NCBI RefSeq assembly: GCF_014356525.2
Contig: NC_052508.1
Coordinates: 41,286,613 to 41,350,612, forward strand
Source of the DNA: Nilaparvata lugens
Taxonomy: Eukaryota; Arthropoda; Insecta; Hemiptera; Delphacidae
Direction of reading: 5' to 3'
DNA: 64,000 nucleotides
Shown: positions 33,562 through 46,256 of the stretch, piece after piece
Layout of the letters: each line of letters opens with the position of its first letter
How positions within the stretch are numbered: position 1 is the stretch's first letter
Translations under genes and position numbers: made by a program
The notes under the pieces: model-generated
The model's input: the letters and a program-made list of their open reading frames with translations, nothing else
Databases searched by the model: none
Told to the model about the DNA's origin: nothing

Positions 33562-35094
33562 AGAACAGCAGGAGGCTATCGACAAGCTGAAGAGTAATAA
33601 AGCACCTGGAAGTGATTATATACCTGCTGAGGTATATAAGTGGGGGGGGGGGACAAAAACTAACAAGATTATGTCATGAACTGATAACTGGAATATGGGT
33701 AAGTGAGGAAATGCCGGATGAATGGAAAAGAGGAATAATTTGTCCTATTTTTAAGAAAGGGGACAAACTCATGTGCAATAATTATAGGGGAATAACACTG
33801 CTCAACATAGCCTATAAAATCTTTTCCACAATTATTTTTAAGCGAGTGACGTTATATGCAGAGGAAGAACTCAGTGAAGTCCAGTGTGGGTTCAGAAACA
33901 ACAGAGGGACAACGGACCAAATATTTGTAATGAGGCAGACAATGGAGAAGTGCTATGAGTTTGATGTAGACTTGCACATTGTATTTGTTGACTTCCGGCA
34001 GGCGTTCGACAGTGTAGACAGGAAGCAGTTAACTACAGTACTTACCAGGTGTGGTTTACCAAGAATGTTGGTAAAAATGGCCTTACTCACAATGGAAGGT
34101 GCAAGAGCTTGTGTCATAATAGATAACAAGTTAAGTGAAGAATTTAGAGTGAATAGAGGCGTAAGGCAGGGTGATGCACTCTCGGCAGTTATCTTTAACC
34201 TGGCACTTGATGTTATTCTCAAAGCATTGCAGACAAGCGGCAGTATTGTAACTAAGTCCAAGCAAGCATAATATGCGTACGCAGATGATGTGGTGCTTAT
34301 ATCAAGAAGCAAAGCTGGTGTGGTTGACATGCTCCAAACTCTAAAAAATGAAGGTAAGAAGTTGGGTCTTGAGATTAATATAGAAAAATCTAAATATCTT
34401 ATGATGTCAGCAAACGAGAGAAGAAGACATGTTGGTGATCTGGAATGTGGGGGAGGAGTTTGGCTTCAAAATGTGAGGCAGTTCAAGTACTTGGGTTCGC
34501 TTCTCAATAGTGAGAACAAGGTACGAGCGGACGTGGAAAGCAGGATTTTAGCTGCAAACAAGGCGTACTTTGTCCACATGAAACTAATGAAGTCAAAGCT
34601 CTTATCACGCATGTCTAAGCTGCGGCTATACAAAACACTGATCAGACCAGTGGCCACCTATGGTGCTGAGACGTGGACGCTGACTAGTAGAGAAGAGCAA
34701 GCATTGCGTGTTTTTGAGAGAAAAATTGTAAGGCGTATCATGGGACCAGTCAGGACAGAATATGGGTGGCGTATCAGAAATAATGAAGAGATTGCCAATT
34801 TCATGGGACCAGAAGATATTGTACGAGTTATAAAGGCGCAACGCTTGAGATGGTTGGGGCATGTCCAGAGAATGGAGCACTGCAGACTACCGCATAAGTT
34901 GTTAAAAAGTAAAATGATTGGTACGCGTAGAAGAGGAAGGCCCAGGAGGAGATGGCTGGAGGATGTGAGTGCCGATTTTTGTTTTGGGCATCAGAGGATG
35001 GGAGAATGTGGCGGAGAGGAGAGACGATTGGAGGCGAATTGTGCAGGAGGCCAAGGTCCACATCGGACTGTAGCGCCAATGAAAGTAAAGTAAG
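33562..35094 (+). pseudogene. RTE-like non-LTR retrotransposon reverse transcriptase, 5'-truncated
   Basis: Begins inside the RT domain with EAIDKLKSNKAPGSD. An 11-G run at 33642-33652 causes a frameshift. The palm follows (FVDFRQAFDSVDRKQL with the first catalytic Asp; GVRQGDALSAVIFNLALDVI). A single TAA stop at 34269-34271 sits directly before the YAYADDVVLI active site. After it one frame runs uninterrupted to 35093 with the RTE-type thumb (YGAETWTLTSREEQ), LRWLGHVQRME and the basic GRPRRRW tail. No endonuclease is present. With only two or three lesions this is a fairly young dead copy, and it is a different lineage from the 20-25 kb element. Confidence 0.88.
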
Positions 35095-37106
35095 TAATAG
35101 AACAGACTGAACAAAATAACTACAATACTCGAAAGATCTTATAATGAAGTAATTCAATCAACTAGTGAATTATGTATTATAGAATTCTATGTACTCATCT
35201 CTTTGAATAAAGGGCATGACCCTGATTACAAATGATTCTTTTCTATTGAATCAAGATATTGAAGTAGGTAATGTATATTTGTGTTTCAAAGTAATGATTA
35301 TTAATTTGAGTTTTCTATAAAAAACCCAAATAAGGTTGATTTTATGATATAACTGAAGTTGAGTTAATTTGTTTTATCCTAGTTTATTCTTTATTTTAAC
35401 AGCGGTCAATGTATGGGTCCATCAATTTATGGGTCCATGAATGTCTCGTGAACGTGTGTCTTTAAGCCGCTGAGATGCCTCTAAATCGATGGCAGTCCTA
35501 GAAGCTTGGGGAATGCTGTCTACTGACGCTCCTAATTAGAGCTCAATCACCGAGCCTAGATTCAAATTGAAAAAACAGCTTTGAGGTAACAACTTTTTCC
35601 AAATTATACAAACGTCCCAGGAACTCCGGATGTGGCAGAATGAGTTTTAGTAACTATAGACTTTCAAAAAGGGAAGGGTATAAAACTTGAACCATTCAAT
35701 GAAATATAACGTGCTGAATCAGACCTTTTTTGTTAAATCGTAACTTCAGGGGATTTAGGACTTGGGGATTGATAGACTACAAATTTTATTGATTTGGTTT
35801 CAGTAATAGATTTTCGGTTATATCTTTACATTGAAATGTGAGGCCATATTTTCTCTGTAAGGATCCAGCTGGGAATTTCAGTTTTTTTTAATTTATATTC
35901 TATAATTAACTAAACTACTAAGAGTTGAATTAGCCTATAAAATGTTTAAAGGTCCATAAATGTTTTGTAAATGATATTTCCATCTTAAAGTTGTGAAGAA
36001 TCGAAGCTTCAAAAGGACCCTAACCTTTTTTCTAAATTTGTTTCAATGACACATATTTTTTGGGTAGTTTTCCAAGGTAGAATTCCGTGATGTGATTTTT
36101 TAGGAATATTTTGGCTTTGCTGCTTTCATAATGATTATAAAGATACAGAATAGATATTAATAGCATTTGATAATATTTTGATAGTGTTTTAAAAGTTTCC
36201 CAGTGTGTTCCAAATATTCTGAAAGTTTTCTGAATTTTATGCTGATCTTTCTTTTAAATATTCATTGTTATTTATGATTAACTTCTGAGAAATATCTATG
36301 ATAATTTGTAGTCTTCTTTTTGAAATTAGAGTCCTTCAAGCTTCTCATGATTCCATCTAAAACGTTTTCAATGTAAAGCAGACAGAGTAGGATACTATTG
36401 AATTAGCTATATCGCAGATAATTTTCTAAATTTAGTGATTCTATTTTCGGTTTTCATGATGTAACTTCATTTTTTTATTAACTGGTGGATTTAACTGTAA
36501 GAGGTGACAATATATTTGATATCTTCTCTCTATTTCGTTGTCTTCCTTGTCATTTCTGGATTCCCGTTCTCTAGCACTAGGTATGTTTATCAAGCATCCC
36601 TTTTATCAAGTTATATTGTGTGTGCTTCTAAATTCTAAATTCCAAATTAACTTTCTAAATTCATAGCATGGCACAGTTTGTAATGAGAAATCCTATCAAT
36701 GATTTTAATTTCTGTGCAAGAGAATACTACAATAGATCAAAGCTATTGATGAATTGAATATTCAATAGAATATTGAATGGAAAGAAAATTGCTGGAATAA
36801 ATAGGTTTGATAGGTGAGAATCGATGAAAGGGGAAATGAGAAAGTCGAGGTTTGGAAAAGATGTAAAGAGGGTGGAGATAAGGGTCTGCAAGTGACAGTG
36901 GCTGGGGGATGATATAATAAAAAAATTTTGTAGGGAGAATCAGCTGAAGGAAGGTTGTGAATCGTGGGATCTGGAGTTTGAGTATTGCAGTGAATGATTG
37001 GACTAAATAAAATTAATAAAACTGAGTAGTTTTCAAATATTGTCTTTGCGTGTTCTATAACTATTTTTCTCATTATTTGAATTCAGTGTTATTAAATCAA
37101 CTGTTA
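35095..37106. other. No gene seen
   Basis: AT-rich DNA after the RTE fragment. A short internal repeat GTATGGGTCCATCAATTTATGGGTCCATGAATG lies near 35410-35445 in two overlapping units. No RNA gene or coding frame recognised. Confidence 0.5.
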
Positions 37107-37538
37107 GTCTAGCTTCACACGCATTCGGTTTCATTCGGTTCGGTTCGTTTTCGGTTCGGTTCGGTTCGTTACCGAAAACGAATGAGGCTTTCATACATGT
37201 CAGGTTTCAATTCGTACGGCTCTAATTAGGTAAACACAGCTGTGTTTGGATTTTCACAGCTCATGTTGGTATATTTAAATATAACAGCTGGTGTTAAATT
37301 GTAAGATGTTATTTCTTGAACAACAAAATTTTAAAGTTAATTAGAAATTGTGAATTATTTGAATAGTTTCTTTTTGATTATGTTGATTTTGGATGTTCAG
37401 AGAGGTTATTTTTTAAAATTGAAAATCTGTTCCTTGTTTCGACACATGGTATATAAACTTAATCTTTTCTCTCCATTGATGAAATCATGTAATATTGGTG
37501 GAAGAATAAAAAAAAATTCTCCCCTGAGTTTGAATTTA

Positions 37539-40500
37539 TCTTCTTCTTCTCTATACTTATAAAAGGCTAAGCCCCGACAGACTGAAATCACACCACAGCC
37601 CAAACTACTGAGCCTAAAAACTTGAAATTTTGCACGATTGTTTATGGTAGCCTGAAAACATCCACTAAGAAAGGATTTTCAGAAATTTGCCCCCCTGAGG
37701 GAGCTGGGGCCCCCCAAAATTTTGTACTTTTTAACCGCTCATAGCACAGCAAAGTCATGAGGAACTTTTTTGTTCAGCTACGAAAAAAAAATTAGATTTA
37801 TGCAGAAAAATTTCGATTAGGAGCACAGGGGGGTCCAGAAGAGGGCATTTTTCGAAAATTTTGATGTAAAATCACACTACAGCTCGAACTAATTGGCATA
37901 CAGACTTGAAACTTTGCACAAATATTCTTCAAACATGCTAGACGCGCACTAAGAACGGATTTTGAGATATTTTGCCTCTAAGTGTTTCAAAGGATGAAAA
38001 AGGATTCTATTAAGTAAGGTTATGAACATGGTAAGGTAAGTGCCATATGGAAATGAGATAATTTATTTATTGACATGTGATATTCTAACATATGTTGTAA
38101 TCATGGGAAATAACAGAAAAATATCATAGAAATTCAAAAAAGAACATCTGTTCTATTATTGTTTTCTACCTGATTCCACTCAACCTCAATAATATTGTTC
38201 TGATAATTGATAAATATGTTTAATAATATTATTATTATTGATATAATAAAAGTATTGTTTTAATAATCAATTATTATCATTATTATAATAATAGTATTGT
38301 TTTGGTAATCAATAAATATTTTTATTTTCACAAACTCCGTATAATTTATAATGGTGAATGTGAAACAGCTGCATCAAAGAAATTATCTCAGAAACATATG
38401 TTTAGGAAAACCATAGTTTCTTTAACTTCTTAAACTTCATTTTCCTGATGCAATGTATAAGCCTAAACGTGGCATGTATTATTAATTTTTCAGCTAGAAG
38501 TTTTTTGAGACTGCTAAATAGAAGTCTACAGTTTTATCAATGCTGTATCGGCAATATGAAAACGCATGCAGTTAATATGTCTTTAAATAAAGGTGTTGAT
38601 ATTCACATAATAATTTTTCTCTACCATTTTTATTTAATTAAAATTTCAAAATTATTCAAGCCTTGATAGAATGATTGACTCACTGTACAGTTAGTCGAAA
38701 ATTTTAATATTGAAATGAGGGATATTTTGGCAAGTTGAACAAAAAAGTAAGGTCCTATGCACCTTTTTGATATTATTTCTTCAAATGAAAAATGAGTTTT
38801 GTGGGTTGTCAGAACTCCCCCTAAAAGAGAACTATTCAACTTATCCTATCTTTTAGTAAAATAAAATGATTTCTGCATTGAATAACATCCATCTTGCCAA
38901 CAAGAATCGAACTCTTCGTGAATTTAGATATGACCTACACGTTAGATTTATATAATTCCATTAATAAATTCATGAAAATTGAAGTACTTTTTTCAGTTAG
39001 TTGATGAAATTGATTATCAATAGAGAAAATGATTATAATTCCATCAATACAGAACTAGTTGAATGAATTGTCGATGTACTGAGTTCTTGGTCAACAATAA
39101 TTCAATATTGGTATTTATTCAATAATTTTTTTTCAGAAGTTATTTCATTTGAATTAGAAAATATTTATAAGCTCCTATCAATTTATCATTCGTAACAATG
39201 ATTTCTTCAAAACATGAATTTAATCAAATAAAAAATTGCCCATACTTCTGTATTCATGTTCGCATGTTTTCCACTTGTGATGGATAGCCAAAATATTGTG
39301 GAGCGAGCTGCACGGCGAATTGTAATCGAGGGCTCTGATTGGCTGAAAAGTTCAGCGTTCGGAGTTAGGTGAGGCGAGCAGTTAGAACAGAGGCAACCGG
39401 CACGGCGAATGGTTCGGAGTACAGTACGGCGAATGATACAGTACAGCTGATTGTTAACTTTATGAAACATATGCTCATGTTCGTTGAAAGGCAAGATTTT
39501 CGGAGGAATGCACGGTTTGCTGCGCGGTTCGATGTTCGGTTCGGCATGTGTGGACGCACCTTTAGTTGTTACAGGACATTTATACAGATCACAGGCCAAA
39601 GCAACATAATATTCTATCTTCTTCTTCTTCTTCCTCTTCCTCTTCTTCTTCTTCTTCTTCTTCTTCTTCTTCTTCTTCTTCTTCTTCTTCTTCTTCTTCT
39701 TCTTCTTCTTCTTCTTCTTCCTCTTCCTCTTCTTCTTCTTCTTCCTTCTTCTTCTTCTTCTTCTCTTCTTCTTCTTCTTCTTCTTCTTCTTCTTCTTCTT
39801 CTTCTTCTTCTTCTTCTTCTTCCTTCTTCTTCTTCTTCTCTTCTTCTTCTTCTTCTTCTTCTCCTTCTTCGTCTTCTTCTTCTTCCTCTTCTTCTGCTTA
39901 TCCTTTTTCTTCTTCTTCTTCTCTTCTTCTTCTTCTTCTTCTTCGTCTTCTTCTTCTTCTTCTTCCTCTTCTTCTCTTCTTCTTCTTCTTCTTCTTCTGC
40001 TTCTTCTTCTTCTTCTTCTTCTCTCTCTTCTTCTTCTTCTTCTTCTTCTTCTCTTCTTCTTCTTCTCTTCTTCTCTTCTTCTTCTTCTTCTTCTTCTTCT
40101 TCTTCTTCGTCTTCTTCTTCTTCTTCTCTTCTTCTCTTCTTCTTCTTCTTCTTCTTCTTTTCTTCTTCTTCTTCTTCTTCTTCTTCTTCTCTTCTTCTTC
40201 TTCTTCTTCTTCTCTTCTTCTTCTTCTTGTTCTACCTATATCTAAAAGGCTGAGCCCCGACAAACTGAAATCACACCACAGCCCAAACTACTAAGCCTGA
40301 AAACTTTAAATTTCTCACAATTGGTTATTGTAGCCTCAAAACATCCACTACGAGAGGATTTTCTGAAATCTGTCCCCCCCTGTGGGTGCTGGGCCCCCCA
40401 AAATTTTCACTTTTTATGCGTTCATTGCACAGCAAAGTCATAAGGAACTTTTTCGTTCGGGTACGAAAAAAATTAGATCTATGCAGACAAATTCCAATCA

Positions 40501-42834
40501 GGAGCACAGGGGGGTTCAGTAGAGGGCACTTCTCGAAAATTTTAATGTAAAATCACACTACAGCGCAAACTCGAACTAATTGGCATACAGACTTAAAACT
40601 TTGCACAAATATTCTTCAAACATGCTAGATGCGCACTAAGAACGGATTTTGAGATATTTTGCCTCTAAGAATTTCAAAGGATGAAAAAGGATCCTATTAA
40701 GTAAGCTTATGGTTAGGTGAACTCCATATGAACTGAGATGATTGACACATCATATCCTAACATATGTTGTAAACATTGGAAAGCTTAAAACAATTTCATC
40801 AATTAGCTGATCGAATTGATTTTGCGTTGATTGAGAGCGCGAGCTTACCAAGTGTTTGTTCCATCATTGTATGCTTGGCCAGTTCGGCTTGTGCCTTCTA
40901 TCAGCTGTATATGGAGTCTCATACACTCCGATTAGAACAGAGCACAAAGGTTTTCTTTGGTTAGGAGTTTGTTGATAATTCTATTTTCAAATTCAAATTT
41001 TATTGCCATCAAAAATGACATTGAAAACTTTCTTAGTAGACAACAAGATTACAGAAACAAAATGTCAAACATATACCTACATTTATTTGTAGCACGGCCA
41101 GAAAAAAAAAACTTGAGTACTAGCCGTGAGTTTATTAAATATAACTTGATATATATATTTTTTGTTAATATTTTGTGAATAAAAATTACGATTTGATGAG
41201 TGATGCGAGTAATTCCTTATATTTGATCCGAATGGTTATTCATAATACAGTAGTCAGGGTAACTGCAATCAAAAATTTTTTATTCTGTTCGGTTGCTTTC
41301 GTTCGTATCGATTGTCCATAATGTATCCAGTGTCCATAATGGAAGTAATTGAACTACTCAAAATTAATGGCTTACTTGTCCCTCATAGATTTATAGTATT
41401 CCTGGTGATTGAGCCTGTCTTTTTAAGCGTTGTCTATTAATAATAAAGCTTAATTTACAATTAGCTTACCCAGCGAACTTCGTACCGCCAATGTATCTCA
41501 TGTTACACTTGACTTTATTTGGTGAATCATGAAATTTATCGGACAATCAACATGTTCATTTACATCTCAATACGGACTTCCTATGTGCTTAGTCATGCAG
41601 CATTCATTATTCCGAAAACATATTATTCTTCTCAATCAATTGATAGTAATATTTATCAGTAAAGTTCTCAATTTAAAAAAAAGGTTATATCAATGTTTCA
41701 AAGAAAAATATTCAATGTTTTCATAGCTGTAGATTGTCGATATATGGTCCAGGAAGTATGCGATGTACGATGAATCACACAGAATTCCATATTCTTCCCA
41801 TTTTAGGATGGATATAAGCTAAACTAAATTCAAAAAATGGTAAATTATTCTTTCATTCTCCAGTAATTAATGAATGCAATATGAATAATATACATATATA
41901 CTATACAATATATATATACCCTCTTTCATTAGGTAAATATTTTTTTCAACATTTTCCAGTATCTCAATGATAAGGGAGTGATAATTATTCGTATAGGTCT
42001 TCTAAGGAACCATTATCATCAGCTGGTACCAATCAACTACACTTCAACTCCAAACTACCGTTTTAATACCAGTACACAATAATTTATCAAAGGGTGATAT
42101 GTTTATTACAGCTGGTAACTTTAGATGCTAAATCATATTATCACAATATGATCTTGAATCAAGATCATCTTTTCGTTCTTCAGTAGCCGCTCGGCCGAAA
42201 ATTTCGAAAACATATGTCTGTGAAATGGATTAATAAATAATCATTATTAGCCCCCCTATTAAAATTTCTGTTCAGAAACCATCCCCAATATTCACACAAC
42301 ATATTCTCAAAGTTTCATGCCATTATGTCAAGTAGTTTTAAAGTCTACAGGGAACAAACAAACATACAAACGAACACACAAACAGACATTCATTTTTTAT
42401 AAATAGATTTCCATTCGGCTCAAACAAAAGCCTCTCTAAATGAAGGTAGAATGATAAGGATTCAGTTCTGTTGTTTTAACATTTTTTCAAATCACTTTCA
42501 GAAAGTACCTACTATTGTGTTTGAGACACTTCTGGCGCTATCATAGTTTCACCACTACTCTGTTCCACAGTCCTATCTCTTGCAGTCGTTAACTATATCT
42601 ATAATAATTATATAAAGTAAAGAGCTGGCTTATGCACGTACGGGTAGGAAAATTATGTTTGACGCATCATCACGTCTGAACTACTGGACTAATTAACTTG
42701 AAATTTCGCTTATAGATTCTTAATTAACCAAGGATGGTTATAGGCCTATTCTCAATTCTTCAAAATTTCATTACATCAAGTTTTCATTTTGTCAAGTTTT
42801 AAAATAGATCCTTGCGAAGCACGGGTTCTTGCCA
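37539..42834 (+). mobile_element. Non-autonomous Helitron-like element, copy B (inverted relative to copy A)
   Basis: Starts after an A with TCTTCTTCTTCTCTATACTT and the AAAAGGCTAAGCCCCGACAG head; ends with GCGAAGCACGGGTTCTTGCC followed by AGT, a variant of the CTAG-T end of copy A. Matches copy A over the head (37556-38440), the middle (38640-39600), the TTC tract, a second head-like block (40240-40700) and the tail (42480-42834). It carries about 1.7 kb (40760-42470) absent from copy A, so either that was inserted here or lost there. No Rep/helicase. Confidence 0.7.
39617..40235. repeat. Long (TTC)n tract
   Basis: About 620 bp of TTC with CTC, GTC and TGC interruptions, the counterpart of the GAA tract in Helitron copy A. 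Homopolymer frames across it are artefacts. Confidence 0.95.
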
Positions 42835-43336
42835 GTATTTTCAATTTTTTTTTAGCAAACTATTCATCGAGAAAACAATGTTTCTATGACTGACAGAAAT
42901 GAATTGACCATATGATTTCGACTTGGAAAATTCTGAAACAGATAATCACGATCAGGTTAAAATAAAAACAAAAAAGGCAAGCGTGTGTGAAAGATTTTGT
43001 ATTTTCCTGTTTCTCCTAGCAACGAATTCGAATATGAAGAAACCTATTCCTGTAGATGGGGTGTTCGGTGCTGTGCGGTTGCTATTCGGTACCGAATTCA
43101 AACCGAATCATCGTTTCACACTTATCGGATTTTGCCGAAAACGAAACGAAACAAACCGAACCGAAAGTGTGTGGAAGTAGATTTTTGCTAGCAACGAATT
43201 GAAACCTGATGGAATTTATTAGAGTCAAGTGGGCGTTCGGTTCTATTCGGTACCGAATTCAAACCGAATCACCGTTTCACACTTATCGGAATTTGCCGAA
43301 AACGAAACGAACCAAATGAGTGTGAAACTAGCCTTA

Positions 43337-44988
43337 TTATATGAATCATTCCATCTTTTTCATCTTTTTGCTCCATTCAATCAGACATGCATAACCGCAC
43401 ATGGAAAATGAGTTTTTCAAGATACATAAGGCTTTAATTATGTATTATGAACAAAACATTCCACTTGGGTGAATTTATTGGGAGTGTTGAGTGATGGAAC
43501 GAATATTAATATATCTTGAGGGACCTTCCATTTCATTACTCAATGTCTAATAGAATAAACGAATAACTCTGCTATTAGCAGCGATTTTAAGGATTCTGCG
43601 GACCAGGTCACATCATTATTCCCAACTATGGAAATAATTTTTCAAGAAACAGTGTTGATCCAAGGCCTAATTCAGTAATTAGATGCTCTTGCAGTCTTTG
43701 ATGAATGAAAAAGGCGATAATATTTCACTTTAATATGAACATGAGGTCTGAATTGAATGATCCGTAAGGTAGGTAACCATCCCAATGATGAATTGGGATG
43801 ATTATTTTCCATGATTCATGATTTCTCTCAATCAAGGCAAAACAATGAGCGTTAATTTACGAAATGGGCTGACGAGTGACTCACCGTAATTAAATGAAAA
43901 TAGGTTAGTACCGTTCGAATGGAATTGAATTTGAAGGATGCACCAGGGCCTGAGGGCGTTTAGTGGGGAAGGAAGGAATGAGGAAGTAGTAATGAAGAGA
44001 GAGAAACATTTTGAAAAAGAAGACAAAAGAGAGTGAAGGTAATCCTGAGTTACAAAGAGTAATATGAGGACCGGGTGAATTGAGAGAAGAGAGAATGCAG
44101 ATAGTGGTTTCTCAGTGGTGAATGAAGAGAATTTCATCGGTCATTTTCTTTTGTACCTCTTGAGTTATGAGGCCTTCCCACTTACAGCTTACACGGCCCA
44201 TTGAACTGTTTTTTCCTGACTACTTATTTTCTGTGTTGATCTCTTCGAAATATTAATGATGATTGATTGTTAACCTCAATCTCTGGATCATACAAAGTAG
44301 TTTGAAAAGTATTCTATCGGATTGCGTCTGTTGGAGTTTGTTGCTTATCACGACGTCTGCTGCTGGTTTGTAATGGCGCATGAATTGGATCAGATGATGG
44401 CAGGTTGTAATCTTGAGGTACCGTTAACAAAACAACAACAACAATAACATTGAGCTTTAGACAGATAGCCCGTGATTCTCTCTTGTTTGTCGAATCAATA
44501 TTTCTCATTTCATTTCTTTTCGTTATTCATGTGGTTTGAGACCTTTATCAGTTCCTTCACTAATTATTATTGAATACTTAACTTGTCACTCTCAACTAAC
44601 TTTATCCTTGAAATCAGGAGCTTCCTTATCCACGCCTTGACTGCTCTCTAGGCAATCCCTAATTTTCCTTCTCATTTTCCTTTCGTCTCTGCGTAATCAC
44701 ATCTTTTGCAGACTGATAGAACCGATAGATATTGCTTAGATTGTGATAGAATACAAAAGTAGTAGAGGCATTCTGACAGTTAAGGAAGCTTTTTTGCTCG
44801 AAATCCCCCTCCCCCCTCTCCACCACTCTCATCCCACCCCCCCCGCCCTCAATCCTCCCACCACAGGATGAAGGGTGTTCTAAAAATAGATTTTCCCCCT
44901 CCCACTCCTCACTTCCACTCATCACTCTCTCTCTCTCACTCACTCTCTCTCTCCCTCTCCTTCTCTCTCACTCTCTCCCTCTCATTCA
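43337..44988. other. No gene seen; pyrimidine-rich on the right
   Basis: No coding signal. From about 44800 the plus strand becomes C/T-rich (CCCCCTCCC and CTCTCT runs), merging into the left terminal repeat of the Polinton. Confidence 0.5.
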
Positions 44989-45278
44989 CTCTCTCTCTCT
45001 CTCTCTATAATCTAATCTAATCTAATTTAATCTAATCTCCCTCCCTCTCTCTCACCCCCTTTCCCAGTGAGGACGAGGGGGATGAAGAAGGAGAGAGAGA
45101 TATCTCTCTCTCAAATAGATTTTCCCTTCCCCTTCCCCAGTATTGATGAGGGGGGTGGATATCGAGTGAGGGAAAAAATGATTTCCCTTTGAGGGAAAAA
45201 TTATCTCTCTCTCTCTCTACATCCAATGCTATACTGTCAGATTAAAGTGAATTGAGAAATTCCCTATCACTCTCTCTC

Positions 45279-45362
<84 letters not shown>

Positions 45363-45408
45363 GATCTAATGCTATACTGTCAGATTAAAGTGAATTCATA
45401 TCTCTACA
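44989..45408. repeat. Left terminal inverted repeat of the Polinton
   Basis: Matches the complement of 61869-62253: (CT)n, then TAATCTAATC repeats, CCCTCC-rich block, GTGAGGACGAGGGGGATGAA, GAGGGGGGTGGATATCGAGT, and finally two copies of a 27-bp sequence (GCTATACTGTCAGATTAAAG core) at 45227-45253 and 45370-45396 separated by a (CT)n run. Confidence 0.9.
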
Positions 45409-45908
45409 GAGAGGTCAATGATCCAAGTTCTTTTACATTTTTTATCTGCAATATCGTACAAGCATTTCCAAAGTTCATCGGAATTTGTAACAACAGATAA
45501 TGGCGAATCATTTGTACAATCATAATGTAGATGTCCACTGTCTAGTACATCGAGTTATTCAAATATCTCAGATAAAATTGTAAAGTGCACATTTTCTGTT
45601 TTTGTTAATGGTAAATCAGCATCTTGACATCCTGTTGAAAATTTAATATTCTTCGCAATTGAATCAAATTTGTTGAATGAAATTGCCATCAAAAGACAAG
45701 TTAATTTTTTGAATTTTGAAAAACCATAACACTGCATGTTAATGCCCTCACAGCTGTTTGTCATGTGTCTCTGTTCTATAAATTGACAACGTGCACGCTG
45801 TGTACTTGTTAGCATCAACAGATGGTTGAAGGGGGTGTGTCTCTTTTGTATGGAAAGATCACGCACACGTGCTGGTGTTATTGGGTCTAGCTCTGAGCAG
45901 CTACTAAA
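45390..45908 (-). pseudogene. Unknown Polinton left-end protein, one in-frame stop
   Basis: A minus-strand frame runs from about 45908 to 45390 with a single stop at 45555-45557. The part before the stop (45866-45558) includes CEGINMQCYGFSKFKK; after it the same frame continues with HYDCTNDSPLSVVTNSDELW, which reaches the edge of the terminal repeat. Upstream, the sequence CTCACTTTTTAG before 45908 looks like a splice acceptor, so this may be a second exon. There is no ATG at the start of the open part. I recognise no family. The position, beyond the capsid genes and against the terminal repeat, argues that it belongs to the element. Confidence 0.4.
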
Positions 45909-45961
45909 CTAAAAAGTGAGTGGGATATTGGAATGAAAAATCATTTGAACACAGAAAAAGT

Positions 45962-46237
45962 TTATTTACACATTTCACTACAACTATTCATAATTTCATC
46001 TTCAATTTTAATTAACTCATCTATACACAAATTATGAGGATGATAATAACATAGATAGTCTCTTATGTCATTTGAATTAACTGTGCTTAGAAAAATGTCT
46101 TTTAATTGTTCCGCCAAACTATAATTTTTACAAGTTGATTTCCCAATTGCACTTTCACACTCATCATACCAATCAATACAGTTTTTTAACCTCACTTCCA
46201 AATCGTTGTCAGCAGCCAACCACTTTCTCGGGTCCAT
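45962..46237 (-). CDS. Unknown 91-residue Polinton protein
   Basis: Intact small frame with an ATG at 46237 (MDPRKWLAAD) and a stop at 45962. It is acidic, helix-rich and has several Cys residues (CYYHPHNLC and a terminal CSEMC). I do not recognise it. It lies in the leftward gene block, 19 bp downstream of the BIR-like frame. AATAAA-like sequences are plentiful around it. Whether it is a real product is uncertain, but the frame is undamaged in an element where most others are broken. Confidence 0.45.
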   Translation of the reverse strand: MDPRKWLAADNDLEVRLKNCIDWYDECESAIGKSTCKNYSLAEQLKDIFLSTVNSNDIRDYLCYYHPHNLCIDELIKIEDEIMNSCSEMCK

Positions 46238-46256
46238 AATAAGCGAATGAACAAAA

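Larger units (their letters stand above)
37107..43333. mobile_element. Candidate TTA-flanked DNA element (Harbinger-like) with nested Helitron
   Basis: The left end GTCTAGCTTCACACGCATTC and the complement of the right end, GGCTAGTTTCACACTCATTT, match at about 20 of 24 positions. Both continue into CGGTTCG/CGTTTTCGG-rich subterminal repeats (37130-37190; 43060-43320, where the subterminal block is duplicated). TTA flanks both sides (37104-37106 and 43334-43336). If one element, its own sequence is only about 0.9 kb, because 37539-42834 is a later Helitron insertion. The pairing of the two ends is inferred from the inverted match and the TTA. Confidence 0.6.

Noticed and set aside
39369..40294. 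Frames of up to about 290 residues over the TTC tract
   Set aside because: Same artefact: a (TTC)n tract inside a Helitron-like element, with no unique protein sequence beyond transposon DNA.
44800..45360. CRISPR-like or regular spacer repeats
   Set aside because: Repeats are simple CT runs and inverted-repeat blocks, without spacer structure, in eukaryotic DNA.
45252..45500. Ser-Leu repeat frame
   Set aside because: Comes from (CT)n inside the terminal repeat of the Polinton.
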